Assembly: GCF_022508225.1 (NCBI RefSeq)
Contig: NZ_JAETXJ010000005.1
Span: forward strand, 62,001 to 126,000
Length of the DNA stretch: 64,000 nt
From: Desulfovibrio sp. UIB00
Lineage (GTDB): Bacteria; Desulfobacterota; Desulfovibrionia; Desulfovibrionales; Desulfovibrionaceae
Direction of reading: 5' to 3'
This document shows positions 53,096 to 61,822 of this stretch, piece by piece (position 1 is the stretch's first letter; every line of letters starts with the position of its first letter). Made by a program: the position numbers and the translations under genes. The notes beneath the pieces are model-generated. The model did no database searches. It saw nothing but the letters and a program-made list of their open reading frames with translations, and was not told the origin of the DNA.

Positions 53096-53839
53096 TTAGT
53101 TGGATTTACCAAGCCACTTTTCAGCAATTTTGCGGTCTTCGCCAGAAGCCTTCACAGCGGCAATGCCCTTGTTCAGCTTTTCCACCAGGTCCTTGCGGCC
53201 CTTGCGGACGGTGAAGCCATAGTATTCCTTTTCGTCGGCCTTGAACGAAATGTTCAGCTTGCCGGCGGTGTCAGGCTTTTTGTTCACATAGTACATGGCA
53301 ACCGGATCGTCGCAGATAACGGCGTCAAGACGGCCGCCCACGAGGTCCTGAATGGCCAGGCCCACATCGTCATATTCCTTGATGTCCGCGTTGGCATTGG
53401 CCTTGCGCATAACAAAGATGCCGGTGGTGCCGATCTGGCCGCCGACCTTCTTGCCCTTGAGGTCAGCCAGGGTCTTGATGCTCTTGCCAGCGGGCAGCAC
53501 CACGGCCTGAACCACTTCATAGTAAGGAGCGGAGAAGTCAAACTGCTTTTCACGCTCGGGGGTGATGGTCACCGAGGAAGCCACGATGTCGTACTGTCCG
53601 GTGGCCACACCGCCAAAAATGCCGTCCCACGCGATATTGCGCACTTCAACCTCAAAGCCTGCGGCTTTGCCCATGGCGCGGAGGTAGTCTGTGGAGAAGC
53701 CTTCAGGCTGCTTGTTGGCGTCCAGCATTTCCATGGGGGGCCATGTGCAGTCGCTGGCAACAATGAATTTTTCGGCGGCGGCCGCCGGCCCGCAGAGCAG
53801 GGCAAGGGTAATCAGGGCAAGAATAACACGGCGAAACAT
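53096..53839 (-). CDS. Amino-acid ABC binding protein 2 (paralogue)
   Basis: The 247-residue protein has a signal peptide ending near PAAAAEKF and is collinear with binding protein 1, with long identical blocks (TWPPMEMLDANKQPEGF; KTLADLKGKKVGGQIGTTG). AGGAGG lies upstream of the ATG at 53839; the frame continues to 54022 but without a ribosome site. It is first in the operon, so it is expected to be the most abundant product. The pair probably widens substrate range for one permease. Confidence 0.93.
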   Translation of the reverse strand: MFRRVILALITLALLCGPAAAAEKFIVASDCTWPPMEMLDANKQPEGFSTDYLRAMGKAAGFEVEVRNIAWDGIFGGVATGQYDIVASSVTITPEREKQFDFSAPYYEVVQAVVLPAGKSIKTLADLKGKKVGGQIGTTGIFVMRKANANADIKEYDDVGLAIQDLVGGRLDAVICDDPVAMYYVNKKPDTAGKLNISFKADEKEYYGFTVRKGRKDLVEKLNKGIAAVKASGEDRKIAEKWLGKSN

Positions 53840-54087
53840 AGGACCTCCTAACCAGGTTTTATGATTCAGGCCCGCCGCTGTATGCGTCATGGGGGACGCC
53901 TGCGCCGTAATCATGCGGCCGTAATCACTGAAAACGGCTACAGGCTGCGGCGGTCCGTGGTTCGCCGGTAAGCGCGGGGTGCACCAGTAGGGCGGGCTAC
54001 CAACCAGAAAAGAGCGTCTCACTTTTTAGCGTTGGCGGCTCCCGGCGTCAAGCGCTTCGGGCCGTTGGACTGACAGTTTGCGGGTAT

Positions 54088-54771
54088 TTACCACGCATTG
54101 CCGGGCGCTGGGCCTTCGTCCTCGTCGTCAGGATTCTTTTCGGGGGCTGGCGGCGCGACATGCGCGGTGCGGGCAATGGATGGTGCGGGCGCTACAGGAA
54201 TGGGCTGGTCGTCCACATCATCGGCGCGCTCGTCGCGCAGGGCCTGCTGCAAAAACCAGTCTTCGCGGATGCGCCAGGATGCCGCAGCCGTATAGGCGGG
54301 CGAAGAATATCCCACAGAAAGTACCAGGGTGCGGCGGGCATGTTCCTGCAGGCGGATGAGCAGGGGGGTAAAGTCCGCATCGCCGGAAAGAATGATGAAT
54401 TCGTCAAAGTGGGTGGAGTGGGAAAGGTCGTCCATGCAGTCCATCACCAGATGGATATCGGTGCTGGTTTTGCCGCGTGTGGTCAGCGGCGGGCAGTCCA
54501 CCACCTGAAATGCGCTGCGGATGAAGGGATTGCGGTATTCCTGATAGCGCTGGGGGTTGAGGTAACACATGCGTTTGAGGATGCGGCGGCGCACGCCTTC
54601 GCCGTACAGAATGCGTAGCGCATGGTTTTCAATCCAGCGCACCCACCGGTATGGAACAGAGCCAAAGGCCCTGGCAGCCTCGGGGTCAATTTCAAGAAAG
54701 CGGGTGTAAATATTGTCGAAGTCAACGTAAAGAGCACTGAATACTTCGTCAAAACCGGTAAATCTGGCCAT
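54088..54771 (-). CDS. NYN-domain (LabA/PIN-like) protein
   Basis: The 227-residue protein has the NYN fold signature: YVDFDN (Asp17, Asp19), STDIHLVMDCMD and LSGDADFTPLL, acidic residues that bind metal in PIN-type nucleases. The C-terminal 50 residues are Asp/Glu/Pro-rich and probably disordered. It is likely an RNase acting on RNA in the cytoplasm. The ATG at 54771 follows GAGG by 6 nt. It is divergent from the O-antigen-ligase gene. Confidence 0.87.
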   Translation of the reverse strand: MARFTGFDEVFSALYVDFDNIYTRFLEIDPEAARAFGSVPYRWVRWIENHALRILYGEGVRRRILKRMCYLNPQRYQEYRNPFIRSAFQVVDCPPLTTRGKTSTDIHLVMDCMDDLSHSTHFDEFIILSGDADFTPLLIRLQEHARRTLVLSVGYSSPAYTAAASWRIREDWFLQQALRDERADDVDDQPIPVAPAPSIARTAHVAPPAPEKNPDDEDEGPAPGNAW

Positions 54772-54918
54772 AGTATACCTCAATGGTGAAATAATTTATC
54801 GCAAAAGTATATTTTGCCTGTTCCCCTAATGCAAGGATTTTACGGCTACTTGAATTTATGCCCGCCAACGGATACACCTTGCGCCATAGTCTGTATCCAA
54901 ACAAAGGGCGCATGAGCT

Positions 54919-56271
54919 GTGCTGAATATATATAATGAAGCAAAAAAACAGGGTTTGCACGTGCGGGAGCACCTGCTTTGCGCATTGCGCAATCCGTCTG
55001 ATGTACAGTGGCATCGCTGCCTTTTCTGGTCGTTCTGGATTTCGCTGGCCTCCTTTCCCATAGGGTACGGTGCGCGTGAGGTCTTGCCCGTCATCTGCTT
55101 TATTTTTTTGTTGCTCTATTATCGCTACAACTGGGCAGAAAGTGTTTTGCACAGGCTTGATGCGCGTCCGTTTTTTTATTGCCTGTGGGCCATGATCGGT
55201 ATTGGCGTGTTTTTTTCAGAACACATATGGACTTCACTTCTCCACGCGGGCACAGGCATTAACAAGGGTTTTATTCTGCCGTTCATCGGCATGGAATGCG
55301 TGCGGAGCGAAAAAGACCTGCGCCGCCTTGTGTGGGCCTGTGCGCTGGCCTGCTTCTGGGAAGGGCTGGACGGCCTGCATCAGGCGCTGACCGGCACGGA
55401 TTTCATCATGGGCTATGCCCTTAATGCGGGCAGGCTCACGGGGAGCCTCGGCGATTACACTGTGGGCAACTACATCGCCTTGGCGCTCATCCCTGCCTTT
55501 TCCCTCTGGTTCATCTTGCGCCGTGCCCTCTCGCCTGCGGTTTCGGCCCTGCTGTGGTTCGCAACGCTTTGGCCCGCGTTTTTCCTGCTGATTGGCGCAA
55601 GCAGCCGTAGCGGCGCGCTGGCTGTGGCAGCTTCCTTTGGTTTGTGGGTGCTGCTGCGCGGGGGCCGTGGACGCTTCAAACTTGCCGTGGGCTCGCTGGG
55701 CATTCTGCTGGCGGTGCTCCTGCTGCAGGGGCGGGCCGGGCTGGGCGCGGTGGAGAGCGATGGCCGCTGGAGCCTGTGGCATCTGGCGTGGCAGGTGTTT
55801 TGTGAACATCCCTGGCTGGGAGCCGGAGCGGGCCGTTATAACGAGGCCTTCCGCGCGCTCGGTCTTGCGCCTGAAAAAGACGTTATCACCATCAGCCATC
55901 CGCACAACCTTTATCTGGATATGCTGTACGCGCATGGTATTGTTGGCTTTGTGCTGGGTATGATTTTTCTGCTGGGCTTTATCTGGTGGGGCTACAAGCG
56001 TATACGCCCGCGCCTGCTGGCAGAGCTTGAAAGCAAAAGCCCCAGCATCTACTGGCGCTTGACTGCCTGGTTCTGGATCGGTTTTGGCGGTTGGCTTGTC
56101 AACGGCATCTTTGGACATGACTTTTACCGCATCTGGTGGTTGGGCCTTGCCATGAGCCACCTTGGGGTCATGATCGGGGCTGTGGTCAACGGTCTGGACG
56201 CCGCCCCGGAAGACCTGGCCGAGCAGGCGCGTCAGGATGAAGCCGTAGCGGTGGGCAAAACATTCTTTTAA
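54919..56271 (+). CDS. O-antigen ligase-like (Wzy/WaaL family) membrane protein
   Basis: The 450-residue protein has about 10-12 membrane helices and the large periplasmic loop of WaaL/Wzy proteins (EHPWLGAGAGRYNEAFRALG and SHPHNLYLDMLYAHGIVGFV, about residues 296-350). The HPHN histidine is typical. It should join polysaccharide to lipid A core or polymerise a glycan. The GTG at 54919 has AAAGGG 10 nt upstream; a start further in (GTG at 54961) is possible. No other surface-sugar gene adjoins. Confidence 0.83.
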   Translation: MLNIYNEAKKQGLHVREHLLCALRNPSDVQWHRCLFWSFWISLASFPIGYGAREVLPVICFIFLLLYYRYNWAESVLHRLDARPFFYCLWAMIGIGVFFSEHIWTSLLHAGTGINKGFILPFIGMECVRSEKDLRRLVWACALACFWEGLDGLHQALTGTDFIMGYALNAGRLTGSLGDYTVGNYIALALIPAFSLWFILRRALSPAVSALLWFATLWPAFFLLIGASSRSGALAVAASFGLWVLLRGGRGRFKLAVGSLGILLAVLLLQGRAGLGAVESDGRWSLWHLAWQVFCEHPWLGAGAGRYNEAFRALGLAPEKDVITISHPHNLYLDMLYAHGIVGFVLGMIFLLGFIWWGYKRIRPRLLAELESKSPSIYWRLTAWFWIGFGGWLVNGIFGHDFYRIWWLGLAMSHLGVMIGAVVNGLDAAPEDLAEQARQDEAVAVGKTFF

Positions 56272-56296
56272 AGAGTCCCATATGAGCAAAAGAGAA

Positions 56297-56327
56297 TGCG
56301 GTTCCACACACAGTGTGCGGAACCGCA
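56297..56327 (+). terminator. Terminator of the O-antigen-ligase-like gene
   Basis: TGCGGTTCC (56297-56305) pairs with GGAACCGCA (56319-56327), with inner CACA/TGTG pairs, followed by AAAACTTTTCT. Genes on both sides converge. Confidence 0.7.
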
Positions 56328-56357
56328 AAACTTTTCTGCAAGCCTTTTGGGAAAGCC

Positions 56358-57152
56358 TTACTGATCGGTAAAGTCTTCAGCGCTGGTCTGCTGCCCGCCA
56401 TGCGAGCGCAGCATTTCAAGCGCCTGCTCCTTGGTGAGCACGCGGCCCACGCACCGTGCGTGCTGGCGCTTGTTTTCAGGGCAATAGCCCATCTGCACGC
56501 AGCTTGGGCCAGCCCCTGCAAAGAGGTCGGGCGCGGCCTTGCGGCTGAGGCGCAGCATCTGCCACGCCAGATGGCGAATTTCGTGCTGTGCGTTGCGGCA
56601 GCAGCGGATGGCAAACCAGTCGAGCAGGGCGTGGGCGTTCATGCCGATGATGGCCTTGAATTCCGTGGCCTGTGGCTTCAGGTAGCGCAAGTCTTCTTCA
56701 GGCAGGCCCGCGTCAAGGCCAGCATCATACCACTGGCGTGAAATGTCAGCCAGATCGTGCCCGCTGAGGGTTGCCGTGTGCCCGTCGGGCAGGGTCACCT
56801 GCGCGGAAAATTCGGCAACGCTGCGCGGATACACCACGGAATAGCGGCGCTTGCCGCCCAGTTCCGCCCGCCCGGATTTGATGAGGTACGAGGCCAGCCG
56901 CTTGCGCACAAGCTGGGTTTCGGTAACGCGCGAATAGCCCTCGACGCCAAAGAGAAAAAAGTCGAACTCCAGCGCGGCCCTGTGGCCCGAATCGAGAATG
57001 TTCTGCACTATCTGGCGCGAGTAAGGCGAGGCCACGATTTCTTCCAGATCGCGCTCACTGCGCACAAACCGGGCGGCGATATCCGTATAGATTTTTCCGC
57101 CGCCTGCCAGCAACACAACCTTGCCGTTGCCAGTGTATTTTTCGTCAAGCAT
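56358..57152 (-). CDS. thyX: FAD-dependent thymidylate synthase with variant motif
   Basis: The 264-residue protein makes dTMP with FAD and methylene-THF. The ThyX motif RHRxxSxxxxSxR appears as RKRLASYLIKSGR (residues 83-95), so the usual His is Lys84, but both serines and arginines are kept. Conserved blocks such as ALLDWFAIRCCRNAQHEIR (with Arg) near residue 175 fit ThyX. CGGA lies upstream of the ATG. A minus-strand terminator-like hairpin lies 117 nt before the start. Confidence 0.85.
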   Translation of the reverse strand: MLDEKYTGNGKVVLLAGGGKIYTDIAARFVRSERDLEEIVASPYSRQIVQNILDSGHRAALEFDFFLFGVEGYSRVTETQLVRKRLASYLIKSGRAELGGKRRYSVVYPRSVAEFSAQVTLPDGHTATLSGHDLADISRQWYDAGLDAGLPEEDLRYLKPQATEFKAIIGMNAHALLDWFAIRCCRNAQHEIRHLAWQMLRLSRKAAPDLFAGAGPSCVQMGYCPENKRQHARCVGRVLTKEQALEMLRSHGGQQTSAEDFTDQ

Positions 57153-57260
57153 GGATTTCCGCCTAATCTAATATGGGTCAGTACAACAGAGGCAGACTAT
57201 AGGGCAAAGCGCCCCTGCGGGCAAGGTTGCGTACAGCACTACGCAAAACACGGAGATATC

Positions 57261-57283
57261 AAAAAAGGCCCGCCCTGAGCGGG
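57261..57283 (-). terminator. Terminator-like hairpin upstream of thyX (minus strand)
   Basis: CCCGC (57269-57273) and GCGGG (57279-57283) flank a 5-nt loop, and the minus strand continues CCTTTTTT. It precedes thyX, so it would stop leader or antisense transcripts. Confidence 0.5.
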
Positions 57284-57429
57284 TATTTGGGGCGGCATCT
57301 TGACATGGCGCGGGCAACACGCCAGACTGACGGAGTTTTTTGAAATGCCGCCGCCGGATGGCCATTCATAGGCTGAAAACCGCGCAGGCCGCAGATATTG
57401 CAGAAACCCAGCATGAAGAAGGAGATCGC

Positions 57430-58641
57430 ATGAGCCAGCATTCCGCCCCTTACGGCATTCCTGACAGCAAGGGCTTTTTTGGGGCCTACGGCGGGCAGTT
57501 CGTACCCGAGCCTCTCAAGGCCCGTCTGGACGAAGTGGCCGAAGCCATGAAGGCCGCCGAGGCGGATCCGTCCTTCCAGAAAGAGCTGGACTATCTTTGC
57601 TCCCACTACACGGGGCGGCCCAATCCGGTATTTCACTGCGCCAACCTGAGCCGTCACCTTGGCGGCGCGCAGATATGGCTCAAGCGTGAAGACCTCAACC
57701 ATCTGGGCGCGCACAAGATCAACAATACCCTTGGACAGTGCCTGCTGGCAAAACGCATGGGCAAGAAGCGCGTTATCGCAGAAACCGGCGCAGGCCAGCA
57801 CGGTGTCGCCACAGCGGCCACAGCAGCCCTGATGGGGCTGGAATGCACCATCTGCATGGGTGAAGTGGATATTGAGCGCCAGCACCTCAATGTTATCCGT
57901 ATGGAGATGCTCGGCTCGCGCGTGGTGGCGGCCAAGAGTGGTCAGCGCACCCTCAAGGAAGCCGTGGACGAAGCCCTGGGCATGTGGATTGAAGATCCGG
58001 AAATGTTCTATGTGCTAGGCTCTGCCGTTGGCCCCCATCCATACCCTTATATGGTGCGTGTTTTTCAGTCGGTGGTTGGGCGCGAGGCCCGTGCCCAGAT
58101 GCTGACCGAAACGGGCCGCCTGCCCGATGCCTGCCTTGGCTGCGTGGGCGGCGGTTCCAACGCCATCGGCCTGTTCGCGGGTTTTCTTGACGATACGGAC
58201 GTGCGCCTTGTGGGCGTGGAACCCGGCGGTCGCGGCAACAGCTACGGCGAGCATGCCGCATCCCTCTGCCTTGGCGAACCCGGTGTCATGCACGGTTTCA
58301 ATTCTTATATGATCAAGGATTCTGGGGGCGAGGCGGGCGAAGTGTATTCCATTTCCGCCGGGCTTGATTATCCCTCAGTGGGGCCGGAACACGCACTGCT
58401 CAAGGATATGGGCCGCGCCGAATACGTCAGCGTGACAGACAAGGAAGCCCTGAACGCATTTTTTGCCCTTTCGCGGCATGAAGGCATCATTCCGGCGCTG
58501 GAATCTTCCCACGCGCTGGCCCACGCCATGAAGATGGCCCCCGCCATGCCTGTGGACGGCATTTTGCTGGTGAACCTCTCTGGCCGTGGCGACAAGGACG
58601 TGGCCCAGGTTGCCGAAATGATGCAGAAGGGCCTGATTTAG
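57430..58641 (+). CDS. trpB: Tryptophan synthase beta subunit
   Basis: The 403-residue PLP enzyme has YGGQFVPEPL, NHLGAHKINN (Schiff-base lysine), ETGAGQHG and GCVGGGSNAIG, canonical for TrpB1. AAGGAG lies 6 nt before the ATG at 57430; the open frame back to 57340 has no homology. No trpA or other trp gene lies beside it. A terminator follows. Confidence 0.95.
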   Translation: MSQHSAPYGIPDSKGFFGAYGGQFVPEPLKARLDEVAEAMKAAEADPSFQKELDYLCSHYTGRPNPVFHCANLSRHLGGAQIWLKREDLNHLGAHKINNTLGQCLLAKRMGKKRVIAETGAGQHGVATAATAALMGLECTICMGEVDIERQHLNVIRMEMLGSRVVAAKSGQRTLKEAVDEALGMWIEDPEMFYVLGSAVGPHPYPYMVRVFQSVVGREARAQMLTETGRLPDACLGCVGGGSNAIGLFAGFLDDTDVRLVGVEPGGRGNSYGEHAASLCLGEPGVMHGFNSYMIKDSGGEAGEVYSISAGLDYPSVGPEHALLKDMGRAEYVSVTDKEALNAFFALSRHEGIIPALESSHALAHAMKMAPAMPVDGILLVNLSGRGDKDVAQVAEMMQKGLI

Positions 58642-58705
58642 GGCAATTCTTAAAATTGCTCTGGCGGCTGTGTGAGCAGACGCCCGCCAGTTTTGCAGGA
58701 GGAGC

Positions 58706-58755
58706 GCGGGGGAAGGAAGCCTTTTGGCTTTTTCCCCCGCACTTGCTTTTTTTCT
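58706..58755 (+). terminator. Terminator of trpB
   Basis: GCGGGGGAA..GAAGCC pairs with GGCTTT.TCCCCCGC (58706-58740, TTTT loop), followed by TTGCTTTTTTTCTTT. Confidence 0.75.
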
Positions 58756-58777
58756 TTAACTCCCCATTCTTTTTGTC

Positions 58778-60667
58778 ATGCAGAAGCCCGAATCATCCAG
58801 CATTCCCATTACTCCCGGCGTTTACCTGTACAAGGACGCCAAGGGCCGCATTATCTATGTGGGCAAGGCGCGCGTGCTGCGCCGCCGGGTGCTCTCCTAT
58901 TTTCGGCCAGAGGGGCTGCCCGCCAAAACGCGGGCCATGCTTTCGCATGCCGAAAGCATTGAGTATCTGACCACCACCACGGAAAAAGAGGCCCTGCTGC
59001 TGGAAGCCAGTTGCATCAAAAAGCACAGGCCGCACTACAACATCGTGCTGCGCGACGACAAACAGTACGTGCTTTTTCGCATCAATCCCAAGCATCCCTT
59101 TCCCCGGCTGGAAATCGTGCGGCAGGCGCGGCGCGATGGCGCGCGTTATTTTGGCCCGTTCACATCCGCTCTGGCGGCGCGTGAAACGTGGAAGCTCATC
59201 CACCGCGCCTTTGCCCTGCGGCGCTGCACCGACAAGGCCATGAAAAACCGCGTGCGCCCCTGCCTGTATCATTTTATGGGGCAATGCCCGGCGCCCTGCA
59301 TGGGCATGGTGACATCGCAGGAATACAACGAAAACGTGCGCAAGGTGACGGATCTGCTCCAGGGGCGTTCCGCCGAGCTGCTTGGCGGGCTACGCGCCGC
59401 CATGGAACAGGCCGCCGAAGAACTGGAATTTGAAAGGGCCGCCAGCCTGCGCGACCAGATCCGCGCAGTGGAAAGCACTGTTGAGCGGCAGGCCGCCGTG
59501 CTGCCCGGCGGCGGCGACATGGACGTGGTGGGCCTTTTCTCTGCCGACAAGGGGCTGGCGCTGGGGCTTATCTTTGTGCGTAACGGGGCGGTGACGGACG
59601 GGCGGGCTTTTTACTGGTCGGGCCTGACCTTTGAAGACGCGCCGGAGCTTTTGTGGTCGTTCATGGGGCAGTATTACAGCCAGGCCACGCCGCCCCCGCG
59701 TGTCCTGCTGCCCTGGATTCCCGCCGATCAGGAAGAGGAGCCAGCAGAAGAGGGCGACAAGACAACTGACAGTAACGGACAGGCAGGCGAAAGCGGCGCA
59801 TCAACCCGCGAAACCCTGGAGCAGACTCTTGCAGACCGCCGGGGCGGAGCAGTGCGCATTGTGCCGCCGCAGAATGCGGGCGACAACCAGCTCATAGACC
59901 TTGCGCAGGCAAACGCACGGGAGGAAGCCCGTCGTCAGGAACAGAAGACGGATCAGAACATTCTGGAGCGTCTGGCAAAGGCCCTGCACCTGCCCGGCCC
60001 GCCCATGCGGATTGAATGCGTGGACGTGTCCCACACTGGCGGGCAACAGACCCGCGTGGGTATGGTTGTTTTTGAGGACGGCAAGCCCGAACGCTCGCAG
60101 TATCGGGCCTATGCCATGCCCGACAGTGGAGATGACTACGCAACCCTGTACGCCTGGGTGGCACGTAGAATTGAGAGCGGCCCGCCGTGGCCGGATTTGC
60201 TGCTCATAGACGGTGGGCGCGGGCAGCTCGGCTCCGTGCAGCGCGCCCTGCGCGAGGCAGGGCAGGAAGATCTGTTTGCCCTCGCGGCCATTGCCAAGGC
60301 CAGGGATGAGGAGGGCCATGCCGACCGCCGCGCAGGCAATGTAGCTGACAGAATTTTTGTGCCCAACCGCGCAAATCCGCTGCCCCTGCGCGAGGGCGGC
60401 CCGGAACTGCTGTTTTTGCAGAACGTGCGCGACAACACCCACCGCTTTGCCATTGGCCGACACCGCCGGGCGCGGCAAGGTGCTGCTTTGTCTGGCGAGC
60501 TGATGCGTCTGCCGGGCATCGGCCCTGCCACGGCGCGCCTGCTCTGGGACAACTTTGGCAGTGTTGAGGCCATGCGGGCCGCAGGGGTGGAGGATTTGTG
60601 CAAGATTCCCGGCATCGGCCCTGCCAAGGCCGCTCTGCTGCGCGAAAAGTTACGCGGTCTGGATTGA
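58778..60667 (+). CDS. uvrC: Excinuclease ABC subunit C
   Basis: The 629-residue nuclease makes both incisions in nucleotide excision repair. The GIY-YIG domain (GVYLYKDAKGRIIYVGKA, about residues 10-30), a UVR helix (AAEELEFERAASLRDQIRAVE, about 212-232, quoted in part), the RNase H-like C-terminal half (ECVDVSHTGGQQ) and a final HhH2 pair (GIGPATARLLWDNFG, IPGIGPAKAALL) are all present. An acidic linker of about 30 residues near 320-350 is unusual. No clear Shine-Dalgarno precedes the ATG. Confidence 0.96.
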   Translation: MQKPESSSIPITPGVYLYKDAKGRIIYVGKARVLRRRVLSYFRPEGLPAKTRAMLSHAESIEYLTTTTEKEALLLEASCIKKHRPHYNIVLRDDKQYVLFRINPKHPFPRLEIVRQARRDGARYFGPFTSALAARETWKLIHRAFALRRCTDKAMKNRVRPCLYHFMGQCPAPCMGMVTSQEYNENVRKVTDLLQGRSAELLGGLRAAMEQAAEELEFERAASLRDQIRAVESTVERQAAVLPGGGDMDVVGLFSADKGLALGLIFVRNGAVTDGRAFYWSGLTFEDAPELLWSFMGQYYSQATPPPRVLLPWIPADQEEEPAEEGDKTTDSNGQAGESGASTRETLEQTLADRRGGAVRIVPPQNAGDNQLIDLAQANAREEARRQEQKTDQNILERLAKALHLPGPPMRIECVDVSHTGGQQTRVGMVVFEDGKPERSQYRAYAMPDSGDDYATLYAWVARRIESGPPWPDLLLIDGGRGQLGSVQRALREAGQEDLFALAAIAKARDEEGHADRRAGNVADRIFVPNRANPLPLREGGPELLFLQNVRDNTHRFAIGRHRRARQGAALSGELMRLPGIGPATARLLWDNFGSVEAMRAAGVEDLCKIPGIGPAKAALLREKLRGLD

Positions 60668-60696
60668 TGGCCGCAGGCACTGACGACTGCTCACAA

Positions 60697-60720
60697 AAAA
60701 AGCCCCGGAAGGGGCTTTTT
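60697..60720. terminator. Bidirectional terminator between uvrC and the DUF3298-type gene
   Basis: AAAAAGCCCC (60697-60706) pairs with GGGGCTTTTT (60711-60720), GGAA loop, with T-runs on both strands. Confidence 0.9.
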
Positions 60721-60750
60721 GCATATATGAGCGCGCTACGGCGAGGGGCG

Positions 60751-61725
60751 TTATTTGCCCCAGAGCAGCATCAGGGGATGCGCAGGCTGGAGTTCTTCAA
60801 TGGGGATTTCCACCTTCTGCGCGCCAGCCATGCCAGGGGCCACCTGATAGGGCTGAAAGTTGATGCGTATGCCCGAGGGCGTCAGGGTCAGGCTGGCGAA
60901 GTTTTCCGGCACGGGATTAAGGCCTGTGCGCAGGTACTGCTCCTGACGCATGCCGCCCAGACGCTGGAAAAGCTCCCTGCGCGACCATGCGGACATGATG
61001 GCAAGGGCCGCGTCCGGGTCTTCAAAAATATCCACCAGCCCAAGGCGTTGGCCTGTCAGCAGGCTGTAGTTCAGGGTCATGATGTCCAGATTGCCCTGTG
61101 CGCCGCCCGTGTAGGTCCAGACTTCAAAGGTGATGCTCAGCGCCTTGTCCGAAGGATGGCTTAGAGAATAGGAACACCACAGTTCAGGAACCGGGCGGTT
61201 TTCATCCGGGTACAGACCGGGAGAATTGAAGGTTTCTTCAAAGGCGTCGGCTATGCCCGTGGCCCATTCGCGGATATTGGCGTCAACTGCGCGGATGCCG
61301 ACCGAGGGATAGCTGAGATTGATATCCGGCTTGTCTTCCCGGTTGGTGCGCACGATCTGGTGTTCAATGATGCCAGGGCGGCGCGAACCGGAAATGATGG
61401 CTGCCGCAGTCTTTTCATCCGCTTTTTCCACAGCTTTCAGCGCTGGTGCGGCATCTGTCGCGGCAGGGCTGTCTTTGTCCGCATTGGCCGCTGGCAGGGG
61501 GAGCTGGCCCGCACCCGCATTGGGGTCTGCAGCGGCCAGCGAAGTGGCAGGCGTGTTCGCGGAATCCTTGCGGGCCGGTATTATTTTAATGCCCTGAGCC
61601 GGAGTTTCAGCTTTTAGTGATCCCGTTGCCTGCACTTCGGGCAGGCGGGCGGCAAGGGCGGCTTGCGCGCATGCCAGCAGCGGCAAAAGCAGAAGCAGAA
61701 AAAAGACTAGGCGGGGCATATTCAT
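60751..61725 (-). CDS. Secreted DUF3298/RsiV-like domain protein
   Basis: The 324-residue protein has a signal peptide (LVFFLLLLLPLLACAQAALA, about residues 6-25), a low-complexity Ala/Pro linker, and a C-terminal domain with FEVWTYTGGAQGNLDIMTLN and LVDIFEDPDA, the DUF4163/DUF3298 pattern found in RsiV and PdaC. It should be periplasmic. Its function is unknown; RsiV relatives bind lysozyme. ATGs at 61725 and 61719 are both weak starts. Confidence 0.82.
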   Translation of the reverse strand: MNMPRLVFFLLLLLPLLACAQAALAARLPEVQATGSLKAETPAQGIKIIPARKDSANTPATSLAAADPNAGAGQLPLPAANADKDSPAATDAAPALKAVEKADEKTAAAIISGSRRPGIIEHQIVRTNREDKPDINLSYPSVGIRAVDANIREWATGIADAFEETFNSPGLYPDENRPVPELWCSYSLSHPSDKALSITFEVWTYTGGAQGNLDIMTLNYSLLTGQRLGLVDIFEDPDAALAIMSAWSRRELFQRLGGMRQEQYLRTGLNPVPENFASLTLTPSGIRINFQPYQVAPGMAGAQKVEIPIEELQPAHPLMLLWGK

Positions 61726-61772
61726 CCATTGTAGCGGTCAGAAAAGTCTGACCGACGGGGTTTTGCGGCAAA

Positions 61773-61806
61773 GCCCGCATGTGCTGGCACAGGAACACAT
61801 GCGGGC
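61773..61806 (-). terminator. Hairpin after the cation exchanger gene
   Basis: GCCCGCATGTG (61773-61783) pairs with CACATGCGGGC (61796-61806), 12-nt loop; the minus strand continues TTTGCCGC, a weak tail. Confidence 0.55.
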
Positions 61807-61822
61807 GGTAAATACAATAGCT

